Of a DNA stretch of 64,000 nt, positions 8,560 through 17,641 are shown in pieces; within the stretch, counting starts at the first letter, position 1; each line of letters starts with the position of its first letter. A model generated the notes under the pieces. That model ran no database searches, was not told the DNA's origin, and saw only the letters and a list, made by a program, of their open reading frames with translations. A program made the translations under genes and the position numbers. The DNA comes from Streptomyces sp. ISL-98 (GTDB taxonomy: Bacteria > Actinomycetota > Actinomycetes > Streptomycetales > Streptomycetaceae), in NCBI RefSeq assembly GCF_018614055.1, contig NZ_JAGGPB010000012.1:1-64000 (forward strand). The letters run 5' to 3'.

Positions 8560-9468
8560 ATGTCCGAACCGACCGGTGCCGCCCGACGTCGCGGCCCCTT
8601 CAAGGTCGGGGACCAGGTCCAGCTCACCGACCCCAAGGGACGCCACTACACGTTCACTCTCGAGGCCGGGAAGAATTTCCACACCCACAAGGGTTCCTTC
8701 CCCCACGACGAGTTGATCGGTGCTCCCGAGGGCAGTGTTGTCCGTACCACGGGAAACGTCGCCTACCTCGCGCTGCGCCCCCTGCTCCCCGACTATGTCC
8801 TGTCCATGCCTCGCGGTGCCGCCGTGGTCTACCCCAAGGACGCGGGGCAGATCCTGGCCTTCGCCGACATCTTCGCCGGCGCCCGCGTCGTCGAAGCGGG
8901 CGTCGGGTCCGGCTCGCTGAGCAGCTTCCTGCTGCGCGCCATCGGCGACCAGGGCATGCTGCACTCCTACGAGCGCCGCGAGGACTTCGCCGAGATCGCC
9001 ACGCAGAACGTGGAGCGCTACTTCGGCGGCCCGCACCCCGCCTGGCAGCTCACTGTCGGCGACCTCCAGGACAACCTGTCCGACACGGACGTCGACCGCG
9101 TGATCCTCGACATGCTCGCCCCGTGGGAGTGCCTGGACGTCGTCTCCAAGGCGCTCGTCCCCGGCGGCATCCTCTGCTGCTACGTGGCCACCACCACGCA
9201 GCTGGCCCGCACCGTCGAGTCCATCCGGGAGATCGGCTGCTTCGCCGAGCCGACCTCCTGGGAGTCGATGATCCGCAACTGGCACGTCGAGGGCCTTGCC
9301 GTCCGCCCCGACCACCGGATGATCGGCCACACCGGTTTCCTGCTCACCGCCCGCCGCCTCGCGGACGGAGTGGAGGCGCCGCTGCGCCGCCGCCGTCCCG
9401 CCAAGGGCGCGTACGGCGAGGACTACACAGGCCCCGGCAGCGAGAGCGGGTCCGCCTCCCGAGGCTGA
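8560..9468 (+). CDS. trmI: tRNA (adenine-N1)-methyltransferase, m1A58
   Basis: A 302-residue SAM-dependent enzyme that methylates A58 in the T-loop of tRNA and normally works as a tetramer. Landmarks are the N-terminal GPFKVGDQVQLTDPKGRHYT beta domain, the glycine-rich SAM motif VVEAGVGSGSLS, the acidic DILDMLAPWE-like segment (here VILDMLAPWE), and PGGILCCYVATTTQL. The C-terminal ~25 residues are charged and probably flexible. It ends in a strong terminator. The position beside the proteasome locus matches M. tuberculosis trmI (Rv2118c). The start lacks a ribosome-binding site and is probably leaderless. Confidence 0.94.
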   Translation: MSEPTGAARRRGPFKVGDQVQLTDPKGRHYTFTLEAGKNFHTHKGSFPHDELIGAPEGSVVRTTGNVAYLALRPLLPDYVLSMPRGAAVVYPKDAGQILAFADIFAGARVVEAGVGSGSLSSFLLRAIGDQGMLHSYERREDFAEIATQNVERYFGGPHPAWQLTVGDLQDNLSDTDVDRVILDMLAPWECLDVVSKALVPGGILCCYVATTTQLARTVESIREIGCFAEPTSWESMIRNWHVEGLAVRPDHRMIGHTGFLLTARRLADGVEAPLRRRRPAKGAYGEDYTGPGSESGSASRG

Positions 9469-9483
9469 CCCGACAACGAGCAA

Positions 9484-9535
9484 GCGCCGCCGCCGAGTTC
9501 CCCGACCGACCGGGGAACTCAGCGGCGGCGCTTTT
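9484..9535 (+). terminator. Strong intrinsic terminator after trmI
   Basis: Arms 9484-9503 and 9512-9531 pair along 20 positions (one G-U), with an 8-base loop and a following TTTT. This is the most canonical rho-independent terminator in the window. Confidence 0.93.
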
Positions 9536-9629
9536 CTGTTGCGGTACGGACCCCGGCGTTCCGCTCTGCTGTGACGTATGGCACGATGCTCGCCACCCCA
9601 CCGGTACTGCCCCACAGGAGACAGCTCGC

Positions 9630-10193
9630 GTGCAGACCTCCGCCGTCCCGGACCTCGCACACACCCGGCCCCGCCCGGTGCACTGGCTTGCCACGGCCAC
9701 GGCGATGGCCGCGGTCGTCGCGGCAGCCGGTTTGCTCCAGCCCGAGGCCGCCACCGCATCCCAGGCCGCCCCCGGTGCGGGCCCGGCCAGGGTCTCAGCC
9801 GCACCCGACGCGTCGAGTGCGACGTATCCGCTGGAGTGCCGCGGCCGCGGCGTGAAGCCTGTCGTGGTCAAGAAGGGCTCGGGCGATCTCGACGGCGACG
9901 GCCGGCCCGAGACCGTGGCGGTCGTGCGCTGCGCATCGGGAATCGGCACCCCGTCGAGCGGCGTCTACGTACTCACGGGGCCGGCACGCGTCGTGGCGAC
10001 CCTGGTGGACCCGGCGGACGGGCTGAGCGTCAGCGATTTCGCCGTGCGCGAAGGCACGGTCGCGGCGACGCTGCTCGGCTACTCGTCGCCGGACGTCCCG
10101 CGCTGCTGCCCGGACAAGCAGGAGAAGGTCAAGTGGCAGTGGAAGGGCGGCAAGTTCGCCCGGTCCGTGCAGTCGGATGCGCGCAGTATGTGA
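9630..10193 (+). CDS. Secreted hypothetical protein
   Basis: A 187-residue protein starting at GTG 9630 after CAGGAG. Residues about 17-45 form a long hydrophobic signal sequence with plausible cleavage after ATASQA. The mature part contains SGDLDGDGRPETVAVVRC, an Asp-rich calcium-loop-like motif of the FG-GAP/VCBS type, and several Cys (one in LECRGRG, one in VVRC, two in VPRCCPDK) that could form disulfides outside the cell. No enzymatic motif is recognisable. It lies alone between trmI and the ferredoxin gene, convergent with the latter with only four bases between stops. Confidence 0.72.
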   Translation: MQTSAVPDLAHTRPRPVHWLATATAMAAVVAAAGLLQPEAATASQAAPGAGPARVSAAPDASSATYPLECRGRGVKPVVVKKGSGDLDGDGRPETVAVVRCASGIGTPSSGVYVLTGPARVVATLVDPADGLSVSDFAVREGTVAATLLGYSSPDVPRCCPDKQEKVKWQWKGGKFARSVQSDARSM

Positions 10194-10197
10194 TCCG

Positions 10198-10518
10198 TCA
10201 CTCTGCGTCGGGGCCGTAGACCTCTACCCTGTCCGAAACGCGGCGTACGTGGATGCAGTCGCCCGGGCACTCCTTCGCCGAGTCCACAACGTCGCGGAGA
10301 AGCGGCAGCGGTACGGGCGTTGTGGCGCCGGGGCTCTGCAACAGCTCGTCGTCGGCGCTCTTCACGTACGCCAGGCCGTCGATGTCGAGCTCGAAGACGT
10401 CGGGGGCGTACTGCACGCAGATTCCGTCGCCGGTGCAGAGGTCCTGGTCGATCCACACCTCGAGCGGGTCGCCGGTCTGCGCGCCTTCGACGGTGGGAGC
10501 CTTCTGCTGCACGGTCAT
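10198..10518 (-). CDS. Small ferredoxin (probably 3Fe-4S or mixed cluster)
   Basis: A 106-residue acidic ferredoxin. Cluster ligands are visible in DLCTGDGICVQYAP (C-x5-C spacing rather than C-x2-C-x2-C) and ECPGDCI near the C-terminus; the spacing is that of 3Fe-4S ferredoxins that feed actinobacterial P450s. The start ATG (10516-10518) follows CAGGAGAA, so the longer open frame upstream is not coding. No P450 or reductase is adjacent; the nearest P450 lies 18 kb away. It is divergent from arc, a gene neighbour conserved in streptomycetes as far as I recall. Confidence 0.88.
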   Translation of the reverse strand: MTVQQKAPTVEGAQTGDPLEVWIDQDLCTGDGICVQYAPDVFELDIDGLAYVKSADDELLQSPGATTPVPLPLLRDVVDSAKECPGDCIHVRRVSDRVEVYGPDAE

Positions 10519-10694
10519 TTCTCCTGCCGTTTCCTGCGCGGTTGTAGCAATTGGAGCCAGCCCTGACGGGTGTTGAACGCTTCGACGATACAACCGCCCG
10601 CTTTCCGATGTTGATGGGTGGGTATTCCCCAGAGGTGAGGGAGTACGCAAGGGTGAAGATCGGACACACCCCGACCGTCTTTGTGATCTAGGGG

Positions 10695-10722
10695 TTTCAA
10701 CCAGCACCCGCCCAGGTAGGGT
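10695..10722 (+). promoter_or_regulatory. Possible housekeeping promoter of arc
   Basis: TTTCAA (10695-10700) and TAGGGT (10717-10722) are separated by 16 bases, a passable sigma-HrdB-like arrangement about 40 bases upstream of the arc start. The -35 match is weak. Confidence 0.3.
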
Positions 10723-10760
10723 CAGGAAGCGTCCAGCTCCCCTTGGAGGAGGTGAGGACC

Positions 10761-12527
10761 GTGGCAGCCCACGACGACGACATCAACCGCGGCATCCGGC
10801 CGGGGCGAGGGTCTGAGGACCCCGCCGGCCAGGTTGCCTATCTCGAGCAGGAAATCGCCGTCCTGCGCCGCAAGCTCGCCGACTCTCCGCGTCACACGAG
10901 GATTCTCGAAGAGCGGATCGTCGAGCTGCAGACCAACTTGGCAGGCGTGTCCGCTCAGAACGAGCGGCTCGCCAACACGCTCCGCGAGGCCCGCGACCAG
11001 ATCGTGGCTCTCAAGGAAGAAGTCGACCGGCTCGCGCAGCCGCCGGCCGGCTTCGGTGTCTTCCTCATGGCGAATGAGGACGGCACGGCCGACATCTTCA
11101 CCGGTGGCCGCAAGCTACGGGTGAACGTCAGCCCCAGTGTGGAGCTCGAAGAGCTCAGGCGTGGCCAGGAAGTCATGCTCAACGAGGCCCTCAATGTGGT
11201 CGAGGCCATGGAGTTCGAGCGGGCCGGGGAAATCGTCACTCTCAAGGAGATCCTTGAGGACGGCGAGCGAGCCCTGGTGCTCGGGCACACCGACGAGGAA
11301 CGGGTGGTGCGGCTCGCCGAGCCGCTGATGGACGCGACCATCCGCCCTGGTGACGCCCTCCTGCTGGAACCCAGGTCCGGCTACGTCTACGAAGTCATCC
11401 CGAAGAGCGAGGTCGAGGAGCTCGTCCTCGAAGAGGTCCCGGACGTCGACTACACCAAGATCGGCGGCCTGGGCAACCAGATCGAGCTGATCCGCGACGC
11501 GGTCGAGCTTCCGTACCTCTACCCCGACCTCTTCAAAGAGCACGAACTGCGGCCCCCGAAGGGCATCCTGCTCTACGGTCCGCCCGGTTGCGGCAAGACG
11601 CTGATCGCGAAGGCCGTCGCCAACTCCCTTGCCAAGAAGGTCGCCGAGGTGACCGGGCAGCCCGCGGGGAAGAGCTACTTCCTCAACATCAAGGGCCCCG
11701 AGCTCCTCAACAAGTACGTCGGTGAGACCGAGCGGCACATCCGCCTCGTCTTCCAGCGTGCCCGGGAGAAGGCGAGCGAGGGTACCCCCGTCATCGTCTT
11801 CTTCGACGAGATGGAGTCCCTCTTCCGCACCCGTGGCTCCGGTGTCAGCTCGGACGTGGAAAACACCATCGTTCCGCAGCTGCTCGCCGAGATCGACGGT
11901 GTGGAGGGCCTGGAAAACGTCATCGTCATCGGCGCCTCCAACCGTGAGGACATGATCGACCCGGCGATCCTGCGGCCGGGCCGGCTCGACGTGAAGATCA
12001 AGATCGAGCGTCCGGACGCCGAGGCGGCGAAGGACATCTTCGCGAAGTACCTCACGTCCACGCTGCCGCTGCACGCGGACGACCTGTCCGAGCACAGCGG
12101 CTCCAAGGACGCCGCGGTGCACGGCATGATCCAGTCGGTCGTCGAGCAGATGTACGCGGAGTCCGAGGAGAACCGCTTCCTCGAGGTCACGTACGCCAAC
12201 GGCGACAAGGAAGTCCTGTACTTCAAGGACTTCAATTCCGGCGCGATGATCCAGAACATCGTCGACCGGGCCAAGAAAATGGCCATCAAGGCCTTCCTCG
12301 ACCAGAATCAGAAGGGCCTCAGGGTCTCCCACCTCCTCCAGGCTTGCGTGGACGAGTTCAAGGAGAACGAGGACCTGCCGAACACCACGAACCCGGACGA
12401 CTGGGCCAGGATCTCCGGAAAGAAGGGCGAGCGGATTGTATTCATCCGCACCCTTGTCACCGGAAAGCAGGGCGCGGACACCGGACGCTCCATCGACACC
12501 GTGGCAAACACCGGGCAGTACCTGTAG
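10761..12527 (+). CDS. arc: Proteasome-associated AAA+ ATPase ARC (Mpa)
   Basis: A 588-residue hexameric ATPase that recognises pupylated proteins, unfolds them and threads them into the 20S core. An N-terminal coiled coil (about 20-85, [14 protein letters not shown]... to ALKEEVDRL) binds Pup; OB domains follow; the AAA+ module has Walker A GPPGCGKT (273-280), Walker [11 protein letters not shown] (DE at 349-350) and [19 protein letters not shown]. The C-terminus ends QYL, the penultimate-Tyr tail that docks into proteasome alpha-ring pockets. GTG 10761 follows GGAGGAGGTGAGG; TTG 10743 is less likely. Length equals the usual Streptomyces ARC. It opens the locus arc-dop-pup-prcB-prcA. Confidence 0.96.
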   Translation: MAAHDDDINRGIRPGRGSEDPAGQVAYLEQEIAVLRRKLADSPRHTRILEERIVELQTNLAGVSAQNERLANTLREARDQIVALKEEVDRLAQPPAGFGVFLMANEDGTADIFTGGRKLRVNVSPSVELEELRRGQEVMLNEALNVVEAMEFERAGEIVTLKEILEDGERALVLGHTDEERVVRLAEPLMDATIRPGDALLLEPRSGYVYEVIPKSEVEELVLEEVPDVDYTKIGGLGNQIELIRDAVELPYLYPDLFKEHELRPPKGILLYGPPGCGKTLIAKAVANSLAKKVAEVTGQPAGKSYFLNIKGPELLNKYVGETERHIRLVFQRAREKASEGTPVIVFFDEMESLFRTRGSGVSSDVENTIVPQLLAEIDGVEGLENVIVIGASNREDMIDPAILRPGRLDVKIKIERPDAEAAKDIFAKYLTSTLPLHADDLSEHSGSKDAAVHGMIQSVVEQMYAESEENRFLEVTYANGDKEVLYFKDFNSGAMIQNIVDRAKKMAIKAFLDQNQKGLRVSHLLQACVDEFKENEDLPNTTNPDDWARISGKKGERIVFIRTLVTGKQGADTGRSIDTVANTGQYL

Positions 12528-12534
12528 AAGGCAG

Positions 12535-12577
12535 ACCGGCTGCGGGTGCCCGCACGGGCATCCGCAGCCGGTTGCTT
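12535..12577 (+). terminator. Terminator after arc
   Basis: Arms 12535-12552 and 12555-12572 are complementary over 18 positions with one G-U pair; in practice the loop would open to four or more bases. GTTGCTTTCT follows. It separates arc from dop, implying a separate promoter for dop-pup-prcBA or attenuation between them. Confidence 0.8.
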
Positions 12578-12774
12578 TCTCCGGCACGGTGGCCACCACA
12601 TCGACAACACAGAGCAATGACGGAATTGATCTCCCCACCAGCGCAAAGGCGTTCTAGGCTCTTCGGTACCGCCGGGTCGCGCAGTGCGGAGACGGGCACC
12701 GCACACGCACCGGAGAACCAGCGGTACTTGAGTGCCGCCCCCGTCCGGGGGCGTCGCCGGGCAAGGAGGGCCGC

Positions 12775-14286
12775 ATGACCGTACGGCGAGTAATGGGCAT
12801 CGAGACGGAGTACGGGATCTCCGTCCCCGGCCACCCGAACGCCAATGCCATGCTCACCTCATCTCAGATCGTCAACGCTTACGCGGCGGCGATGCACCGG
12901 GCGCGGCGTGCCCGGTGGGACTTCGAGGAGGAGAACCCGCTGCGGGACGCGCGAGGCTTCGACCTCGCCCGGGAAGCCGCCGACAACAGCCAGCTCACCG
13001 ACGAGGACATCGGCCTCGCCAATGTCATCCTCACGAACGGCGCCCGGTTGTACGTCGACCACGCGCACCCCGAGTACAGCTCCCCGGAGGTCACCAATCC
13101 GCGGGACGCGGTCCTGTGGGACAAGGCCGGCGAGCGGATCATGGCGGAGGCCGCGATGCGCGCCGCCCAGCTGCCCGGGGCGCAGCCGATCCACCTCTAC
13201 AAGAACAACACCGACAACAAGGGCGCGTCGTACGGCACGCACGAGAACTACCTGATGAAGCGGGAGACCCCGTTCTCGGACATCGTCCGCCACTTGACGC
13301 CGTTCTTCGTGTCCCGGCAGGTCGTGACCGGCGCGGGGCGCGTGGGAATCGGCCAGGACGGCCACGAGCACGGCTTCCAGCTCAGCCAGCGGGCCGACTA
13401 TTTCGAGGTCGAGGTGGGCCTCGAAACCACACTCAAGCGCCCCATCATCAACACCCGCGACGAGCCGCACTCCGACGCCGAGAAGTACCGCAGGCTGCAC
13501 GTCATCATCGGCGACGCGAACCTCTCCGAGATCTCGACGTACCTGAAGCTGGGCACGACGGCCCTGGTTCTTTCGATGATCGAGGACGGCTTCATCAATG
13601 TCGACCTCGCGGTCGACCAGCCCGTACGCACGCTGCACCAGGTCTCGCACGACCCGACGCTGCAGCGGCTGATCACGCTGCGCAGCGGCCGGACACTCAC
13701 CGCAGTCCAGCTTCAGATGGAGTACTTCGAGCTGGCTCGCAAGTACGTCGAGGAGCGGTTCGGCGCCGACGCCGACGACCAGACGAAGGACGTCCTGACC
13801 CGCTGGGAGGACGTCCTGAACCGGCTGGAGAACGACCCGATGAGCCTGTCCGGGGAGCTGGACTGGATCGCCAAGCGGGAGCTCCTGGAGGGCTACCGCA
13901 GGCGCGACGCCCTGGACTGGGACGCCGCAAGGCTCCACCTGGTCGACCTGCAGTACGCCGACGTACGCCCCGAGAAGGGCCTGTACAACCGTCTGGTGGC
14001 CCGCGGCAAGATGAAGCGGCTGCTGGACGAGAACAGGGTCGAACAGGCCCGGACGAAGCCTCCTGAGGACACCCGGGCATATTTCCGCGGCCGCTGCCTG
14101 GAGCAGTACGCCGACGACGTCGCGGCGGCCTCCTGGGATTCGGTCATTTTCGACCTGCCGGGACGGGACTCGCTCCAGCGGGTGCCCACGCTGGAACCGT
14201 TGCGCGGTACACGCAATCACGTCAAGGAGCTCCTTGACCGCTGCCGGACCGCGGAGGACCTGGTCCGCGTGCTCTCGGGCGGCTGA
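12775..14286 (+). CDS. dop: Depupylase / Pup deamidase
   Basis: A 503-residue carboxylate-amine ligase-fold enzyme that cleaves Pup from substrates and, in other species, deamidates Pup-Gln. GIETEYG (8-14) is the ATP/Mg glutamate motif; the catalytic Asp95 sits in [14 protein letters not shown], and [18 protein letters not shown] is shared with PafA. A longer insertion after [31 protein letters not shown] is the Dop-specific loop, separating it from PafA. Because Pup here ends in Glu, its deamidase activity would be unnecessary and depupylation should be its main task. ATG 12775 follows GGAGGG. The next gene is pup. Confidence 0.95.
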   Translation: MTVRRVMGIETEYGISVPGHPNANAMLTSSQIVNAYAAAMHRARRARWDFEEENPLRDARGFDLAREAADNSQLTDEDIGLANVILTNGARLYVDHAHPEYSSPEVTNPRDAVLWDKAGERIMAEAAMRAAQLPGAQPIHLYKNNTDNKGASYGTHENYLMKRETPFSDIVRHLTPFFVSRQVVTGAGRVGIGQDGHEHGFQLSQRADYFEVEVGLETTLKRPIINTRDEPHSDAEKYRRLHVIIGDANLSEISTYLKLGTTALVLSMIEDGFINVDLAVDQPVRTLHQVSHDPTLQRLITLRSGRTLTAVQLQMEYFELARKYVEERFGADADDQTKDVLTRWEDVLNRLENDPMSLSGELDWIAKRELLEGYRRRDALDWDAARLHLVDLQYADVRPEKGLYNRLVARGKMKRLLDENRVEQARTKPPEDTRAYFRGRCLEQYADDVAAASWDSVIFDLPGRDSLQRVPTLEPLRGTRNHVKELLDRCRTAEDLVRVLSGG

Positions 14287-14406
14287 AAGGGGCAGCGCCG
14301 GGGAATCATGGAGGTGGGCCCCGGACGTTGTGGAAACTGCGGGGCCTTTGTCGGACCCTGCTTGTAGGGTCTGATCTTGTACGTCACACCGAGCGGGGTG
14401 AGGGAT

Positions 14407-14625
14407 ATGGCGACCAAGGACACTGACGGCGGACAGCAGAAGGCCACACGTTCCACCGAGGCCACCGAGGAGCAGGCGCAGGACGCGCAGGCTTCGGAGG
14501 ACCTCAAGGAGCGCCAGGAAAAGCTGTCGGACGATGTCGACTCCGTACTGGACGAGATCGACGACGTCCTCGAAGAGAACGCCGAGGACTTCGTGCGTTC
14601 CTTTGTCCAAAAGGGCGGAGAGTAA
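14407..14625 (+). CDS. pup: Prokaryotic ubiquitin-like protein Pup (C-terminal GGE form)
   Basis: A 72-residue, very acidic, largely disordered tag. The N-terminal part is rich in Gln, Thr and Glu and is the threading initiator; SEDLKERQEKLSDDVDSVL and DDVLEENAEDFVRSFVQKGGE form the helix-prone region that binds the ARC coiled coil and the PafA groove. The last residues are Gly-Gly-Glu, so the gamma-carboxylate donor is encoded directly instead of being made by deamidation of Gln. ATG 14407 follows GGTGAGGG. It lies between dop and prcB; a set of hairpins follows it. Confidence 0.97.
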   Translation: MATKDTDGGQQKATRSTEATEEQAQDAQASEDLKERQEKLSDDVDSVLDEIDDVLEENAEDFVRSFVQKGGE

Positions 14626-14629
14626 CTCC

Positions 14630-14708
14630 CCCCAACTTCGTTGGGGACACCCCCGGTTGTCCGTCCCGGGGCCGTGGGCCGAGGCCGGCCGCACCGGGAC
14701 GGATGACC
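14630..14708 (+). repeat. Two stacked hairpins between pup and prcB
   Basis: Immediately after the pup stop, CCCCAAC (14630-14636) pairs with GTTGGGG (14640-14646) around a TTC loop. A second, longer stem follows: 14655-14669 with 14694-14708, 15 positions with two G-U pairs. No T tract follows either. They could stabilise the abundant pup message or reduce read-through into prcB. Confidence 0.6.
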
Positions 14709-14793
14709 GGCGGGCGTACGGGTATGGTCCGTGCAAGTTTGAAAGATCGGCCCGGCCCGAGTGGCGGGCCGCCGCCTATCCGGAAGGAAACGC

Positions 14794-15639
14794 GTGGAAG
14801 CCAACCCTCGTAGCACCGGGCGTCTGCCGGCTGCCTTCCTGACGCCCGGCTCGTCGTCATTCATGGACTTCCTGGGCGACCACTCGCCCGAGATGCTGCC
14901 GGGAAAGCGCGTCCTGCCGCCCGTGAAGGGCGTCATCGAGGCGCCGCACGGCACCACCATCGTCGCCGCCGCGTTCCCCGGCGGCGTGGTGCTCGCCGGT
15001 GACCGGCGGGCCACCATGGGCAACATGATCGCGCAGCGCGACATCGAGAAGGTCTTCCCGGCCGACGAGTACTCGGCCGTGGGGATCGCGGGCACGGCGG
15101 GCTTGGCCGTGGAAATGGTCAAGCTCTTCCAGCTGGAGCTCGAGCACTTCGAGAAGGTCGAGGGCGCCCAGCTCTCCCTGGAGGGCAAGGCCAACCGGCT
15201 CTCCACGATGATCCGCAGCAACCTGGGCATGGCCTTGCAGGGCCTGGCCGTCGTCCCGCTCTTCGCGGGCTGGGACGTCGACCGCGAGAAGGGCCGCATC
15301 TTCTCGTACGACGTGACGGGCGGCCGGTCCGAGGAGCACGGCTTCGCGGCCACCGGTTCCGGTTCGATTTTTGCCCGCGGGTCGATGAAGAAGCTGTTCC
15401 GTGACGATCTGACGGAGCAGCAGGCGACCACTCTGGTGGTCCAGGCGCTGTACGACGCGGCCGACGACGACTCGGCGACCGGCGGCCCCGACGTGGCCCG
15501 CCGTATCTACCCGATTGTCACCGTCATCACCGAAGACGGCTTCCGGAAGCTGACCGAGGCGGAGTCCTCCGAGCTCGCCCGAGCGATCCTCGAGCGCCGG
15601 CTGGAGCAGCCCGACGGCCCCCGGGCCGCGCTTCTCTGA
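14794..15639 (+). CDS. prcB: 20S proteasome beta subunit
   Basis: A 281-residue precursor of the Ntn-hydrolase subunit forming the two inner catalytic rings. Autoprocessing is expected between Gly53 and Thr54 in PHGTTIVAA, releasing a 53-residue propeptide and exposing the Thr nucleophile; downstream [14 protein letters not shown] supplies the catalytic Asp and Lys-region residues of the family. GTG 14794 is chosen because GGAAGGA precedes it and the resulting lengths match Streptomyces PrcB; GTG 14761 in frame would add 11 residues. It lies 35 bases before prcA in a translationally close pair. Confidence 0.95.
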   Translation: MEANPRSTGRLPAAFLTPGSSSFMDFLGDHSPEMLPGKRVLPPVKGVIEAPHGTTIVAAAFPGGVVLAGDRRATMGNMIAQRDIEKVFPADEYSAVGIAGTAGLAVEMVKLFQLELEHFEKVEGAQLSLEGKANRLSTMIRSNLGMALQGLAVVPLFAGWDVDREKGRIFSYDVTGGRSEEHGFAATGSGSIFARGSMKKLFRDDLTEQQATTLVVQALYDAADDDSATGGPDVARRIYPIVTVITEDGFRKLTEAESSELARAILERRLEQPDGPRAALL

Positions 15640-15674
15640 TGAATTCTCCACTGACAGAAAGGGACGGATAGCCG

Positions 15675-16421
15675 GTGTCGACGCCGTTCTATGTCTCACC
15701 CCAGCAGGCCATGGCCGACCGGGCGGAATACGCCCGGAAGGGCATCGCCCGCGGTCGCAGCCTTGTCGTGCTGCAGTACGCCGACGGCATCGTATTCGTC
15801 GGCGAGAACCCGTCCCGTGCGCTGCACAAGTTCAGCGAGATCTACGACCGGATCGGTTTCGCGGCCGCCGGCAAGTACAACGAGTACGAGAACCTGCGTA
15901 TCGGCGGCGTCCGGTATGCCGATCTCCGTGGATACACCTATGACCGCGAAGACGTGACGGCCCGTGGGCTCGCCAATGTCTACGCGCAGACGCTGGGCAC
16001 CATCTTCTCCAGTGCGGCCGAGAAACCGTACGAGGTGGAGCTGGTCGTCGCCGAGGTCGGGGCCGAGCCCGAGGGCGACCAGATCTACCGGCTGCCGCAC
16101 GACGGCTCGATCGTCGACGAGCACGGCTCGGTCGCGGTCGGCGGCAACGCGGAACAGATCAGCAGCTTCCTCGACCAGCGCCACCGCGACGGTATGACGC
16201 TGGCAGAGGCGCTCAAGCTCGCCGTGCAGGCCCTCTCGCGGGACACCAACGGCAGCGAGCGGGAGATCCCCGCCGAGCGTCTCGAGGTCGCGGTCCTGGA
16301 CCGCACGAGGCCGCAGCAGCGGAAGTTCAAGCGCATCGTCGGCCGTCAGCTGTCCCGCCTGCTGGAGGCGGACGGCGACGCGGCCGCGCCGACCGAGGCG
16401 CCTTCGGACACCGAGGAGTAA
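15675..16421 (+). CDS. prcA: 20S proteasome alpha subunit
   Basis: A 248-residue structural subunit of the outer rings that gates the chamber and offers pockets for the ARC QYL tail. The N-terminus [20 protein letters not shown] is the typical actinobacterial gate segment; [26 protein letters not shown] starts the Ntn fold without a catalytic Thr. The C-terminal tail is acidic and low-complexity. GTG 15675 starts 35 bases after prcB. The operon ends here: the next gene is on the other strand. Confidence 0.95.
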   Translation: MSTPFYVSPQQAMADRAEYARKGIARGRSLVVLQYADGIVFVGENPSRALHKFSEIYDRIGFAAAGKYNEYENLRIGGVRYADLRGYTYDREDVTARGLANVYAQTLGTIFSSAAEKPYEVELVVAEVGAEPEGDQIYRLPHDGSIVDEHGSVAVGGNAEQISSFLDQRHRDGMTLAEALKLAVQALSRDTNGSEREIPAERLEVAVLDRTRPQQRKFKRIVGRQLSRLLEADGDAAAPTEAPSDTEE

Positions 16422-16476
16422 CGCCGCACGGCTCGTCCTGTGCCCCGACCGCCCAGCCGGCCGGGGCACAGCCATG

Positions 16477-17520
16477 TCAGGCTCGGGCGGTGGAACCGCG
16501 GACGACCAGCTCCACCGGGAGGTCTCCGCCCTCGGGCTCGCGGCCGTCCAGGACGGCCAGCAGCGCCGCCATGCCCCGCTCGCCGACCTGCTCGGCGGGC
16601 AGCCGCACGGTGGTGAGTTCGGGCTCCACGGCCGTCGCGAGCGCGAGGTCGTCGAAGCCGGTGACCGAGACGTCCTCGGGCACCCGCAGACCGAGCCGCC
16701 GCACCGCCTTGCAGGCGCCCGCGGCGAGGATGTCGTCGTCGCAGACGAGCGCGGTCGGCCGGGGCCCGGGACCGGTGAGCGCCAGTTCGGCGGCCTCCCT
16801 CGCGCTGTGTACGTCGAGGGGCGCGGGCACGGTGCGTACCTCCGCGTCCGGGGCCGCGCGCAGCGCTTCGCGGAGCGCCCCGGCCCGTACATCGAAGGTC
16901 CAGGAGTCCACGGCCGAGGCGAGATGGACGAACCGGCGGTGGCCGAGGCCGAGCAGATGCTCCGTCACCTGCCGCATCCCGTCCGCGATGTCGAGGTTCA
17001 CGTGCGCGGCGGCGCCCGGGTCCGCAGGGTCGCTGTCGAGCATCACGAGCGGCAGCCCCGCGCCCCGGATCGTGGCGAGCGCGCCGGCGGCCATCGAGGA
17101 CGCGATGACGCCGTCCAGCGCGGCCCGCGCCGACGCGAAGGGGTCCCTGGCGGGGCCCGTACCGTCGGGGGAGGGGTAGAGGACGACGCCGAAATCGTGC
17201 TCGGCGGCCGTGCGGGCGGCGCCCGCGTAGACCCGGGCGAAGAACTCGTTGGTGAGCGCGGGCACTACGAGCAGCGCCGTCCTGGTCCTGCCGAGCCGCA
17301 GGCTCCGGGCGGCGAGATTCGGCCGGTACCCCAGCTCCCGCGCGGCCTCGCGCACCAGACCTGCGGTGCGCTCCGAGACCCGCCCGCGCCACTTGTCGCC
17401 GAGTACGAGCGACACGGTCGCCTGCGAGACCCCGGCGGCCCGGGCCACGTCCCTGCTGGTCGGCGTCCCGGAGGCCACCTCCGAAGTGGCGCCCCCGTGT
17501 GTGTCGTCCGGGCTGCTCAC
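16477..17520 (-). CDS. LacI-family transcriptional regulator
   Basis: A 347-residue repressor-type protein. The HTH is TSRDVARAAGVSQATVSLVLG (about 20-40), the hinge RPNLAARSLRLGRT, and a periplasmic-binding-like effector domain follows (LLVVPALTNEFFARVYAG ... VTGFDDLALATAVEPELTTVRLPAEQVG). Effectors of the family are usually sugars or nucleosides; none can be named here. GTG 17520 follows GGAGG; an upstream in-frame GTG (VSIDTEARV) is less well spaced. It is divergent from the MFS gene and an inverted repeat lies between them, so it probably controls that exporter and itself. Confidence 0.9.
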   Translation of the reverse strand: MSSPDDTHGGATSEVASGTPTSRDVARAAGVSQATVSLVLGDKWRGRVSERTAGLVREAARELGYRPNLAARSLRLGRTRTALLVVPALTNEFFARVYAGAARTAAEHDFGVVLYPSPDGTGPARDPFASARAALDGVIASSMAAGALATIRGAGLPLVMLDSDPADPGAAAHVNLDIADGMRQVTEHLLGLGHRRFVHLASAVDSWTFDVRAGALREALRAAPDAEVRTVPAPLDVHSAREAAELALTGPGPRPTALVCDDDILAAGACKAVRRLGLRVPEDVSVTGFDDLALATAVEPELTTVRLPAEQVGERGMAALLAVLDGREPEGGDLPVELVVRGSTARA

Positions 17521-17579
17521 TCGTGCCTCCGTATCGATGCTCACTCTCCGCGAGGTAGACCCGCGAACTGCGCTCATGG

Positions 17580-17606
17580 TACGTATGACGCAGGACGTTA
17601 TACGTA
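17580..17606. promoter_or_regulatory. Candidate LacI-type operator between divergent genes
   Basis: TACGTAT (17580-17586) and ATACGTA (17600-17606) are perfect inverted copies, 13 bases apart, in an AT-rich patch 60 bases before the regulator start and 36 bases before the MFS start. The position fits coordinated control of both genes. Classical LacI-family sites have a tighter spacing, so assignment is tentative. Confidence 0.45.
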
Positions 17607-17641
17607 AAACTTCGGTTCGCGCCGGGGGAGAGGGGCACGAC

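Noticed and set aside
12859..14736. 625-codon minus-strand frame opposite dop and pup
   Set aside because: Antisense shadow of strongly conserved genes; no ribosome site or family signature.
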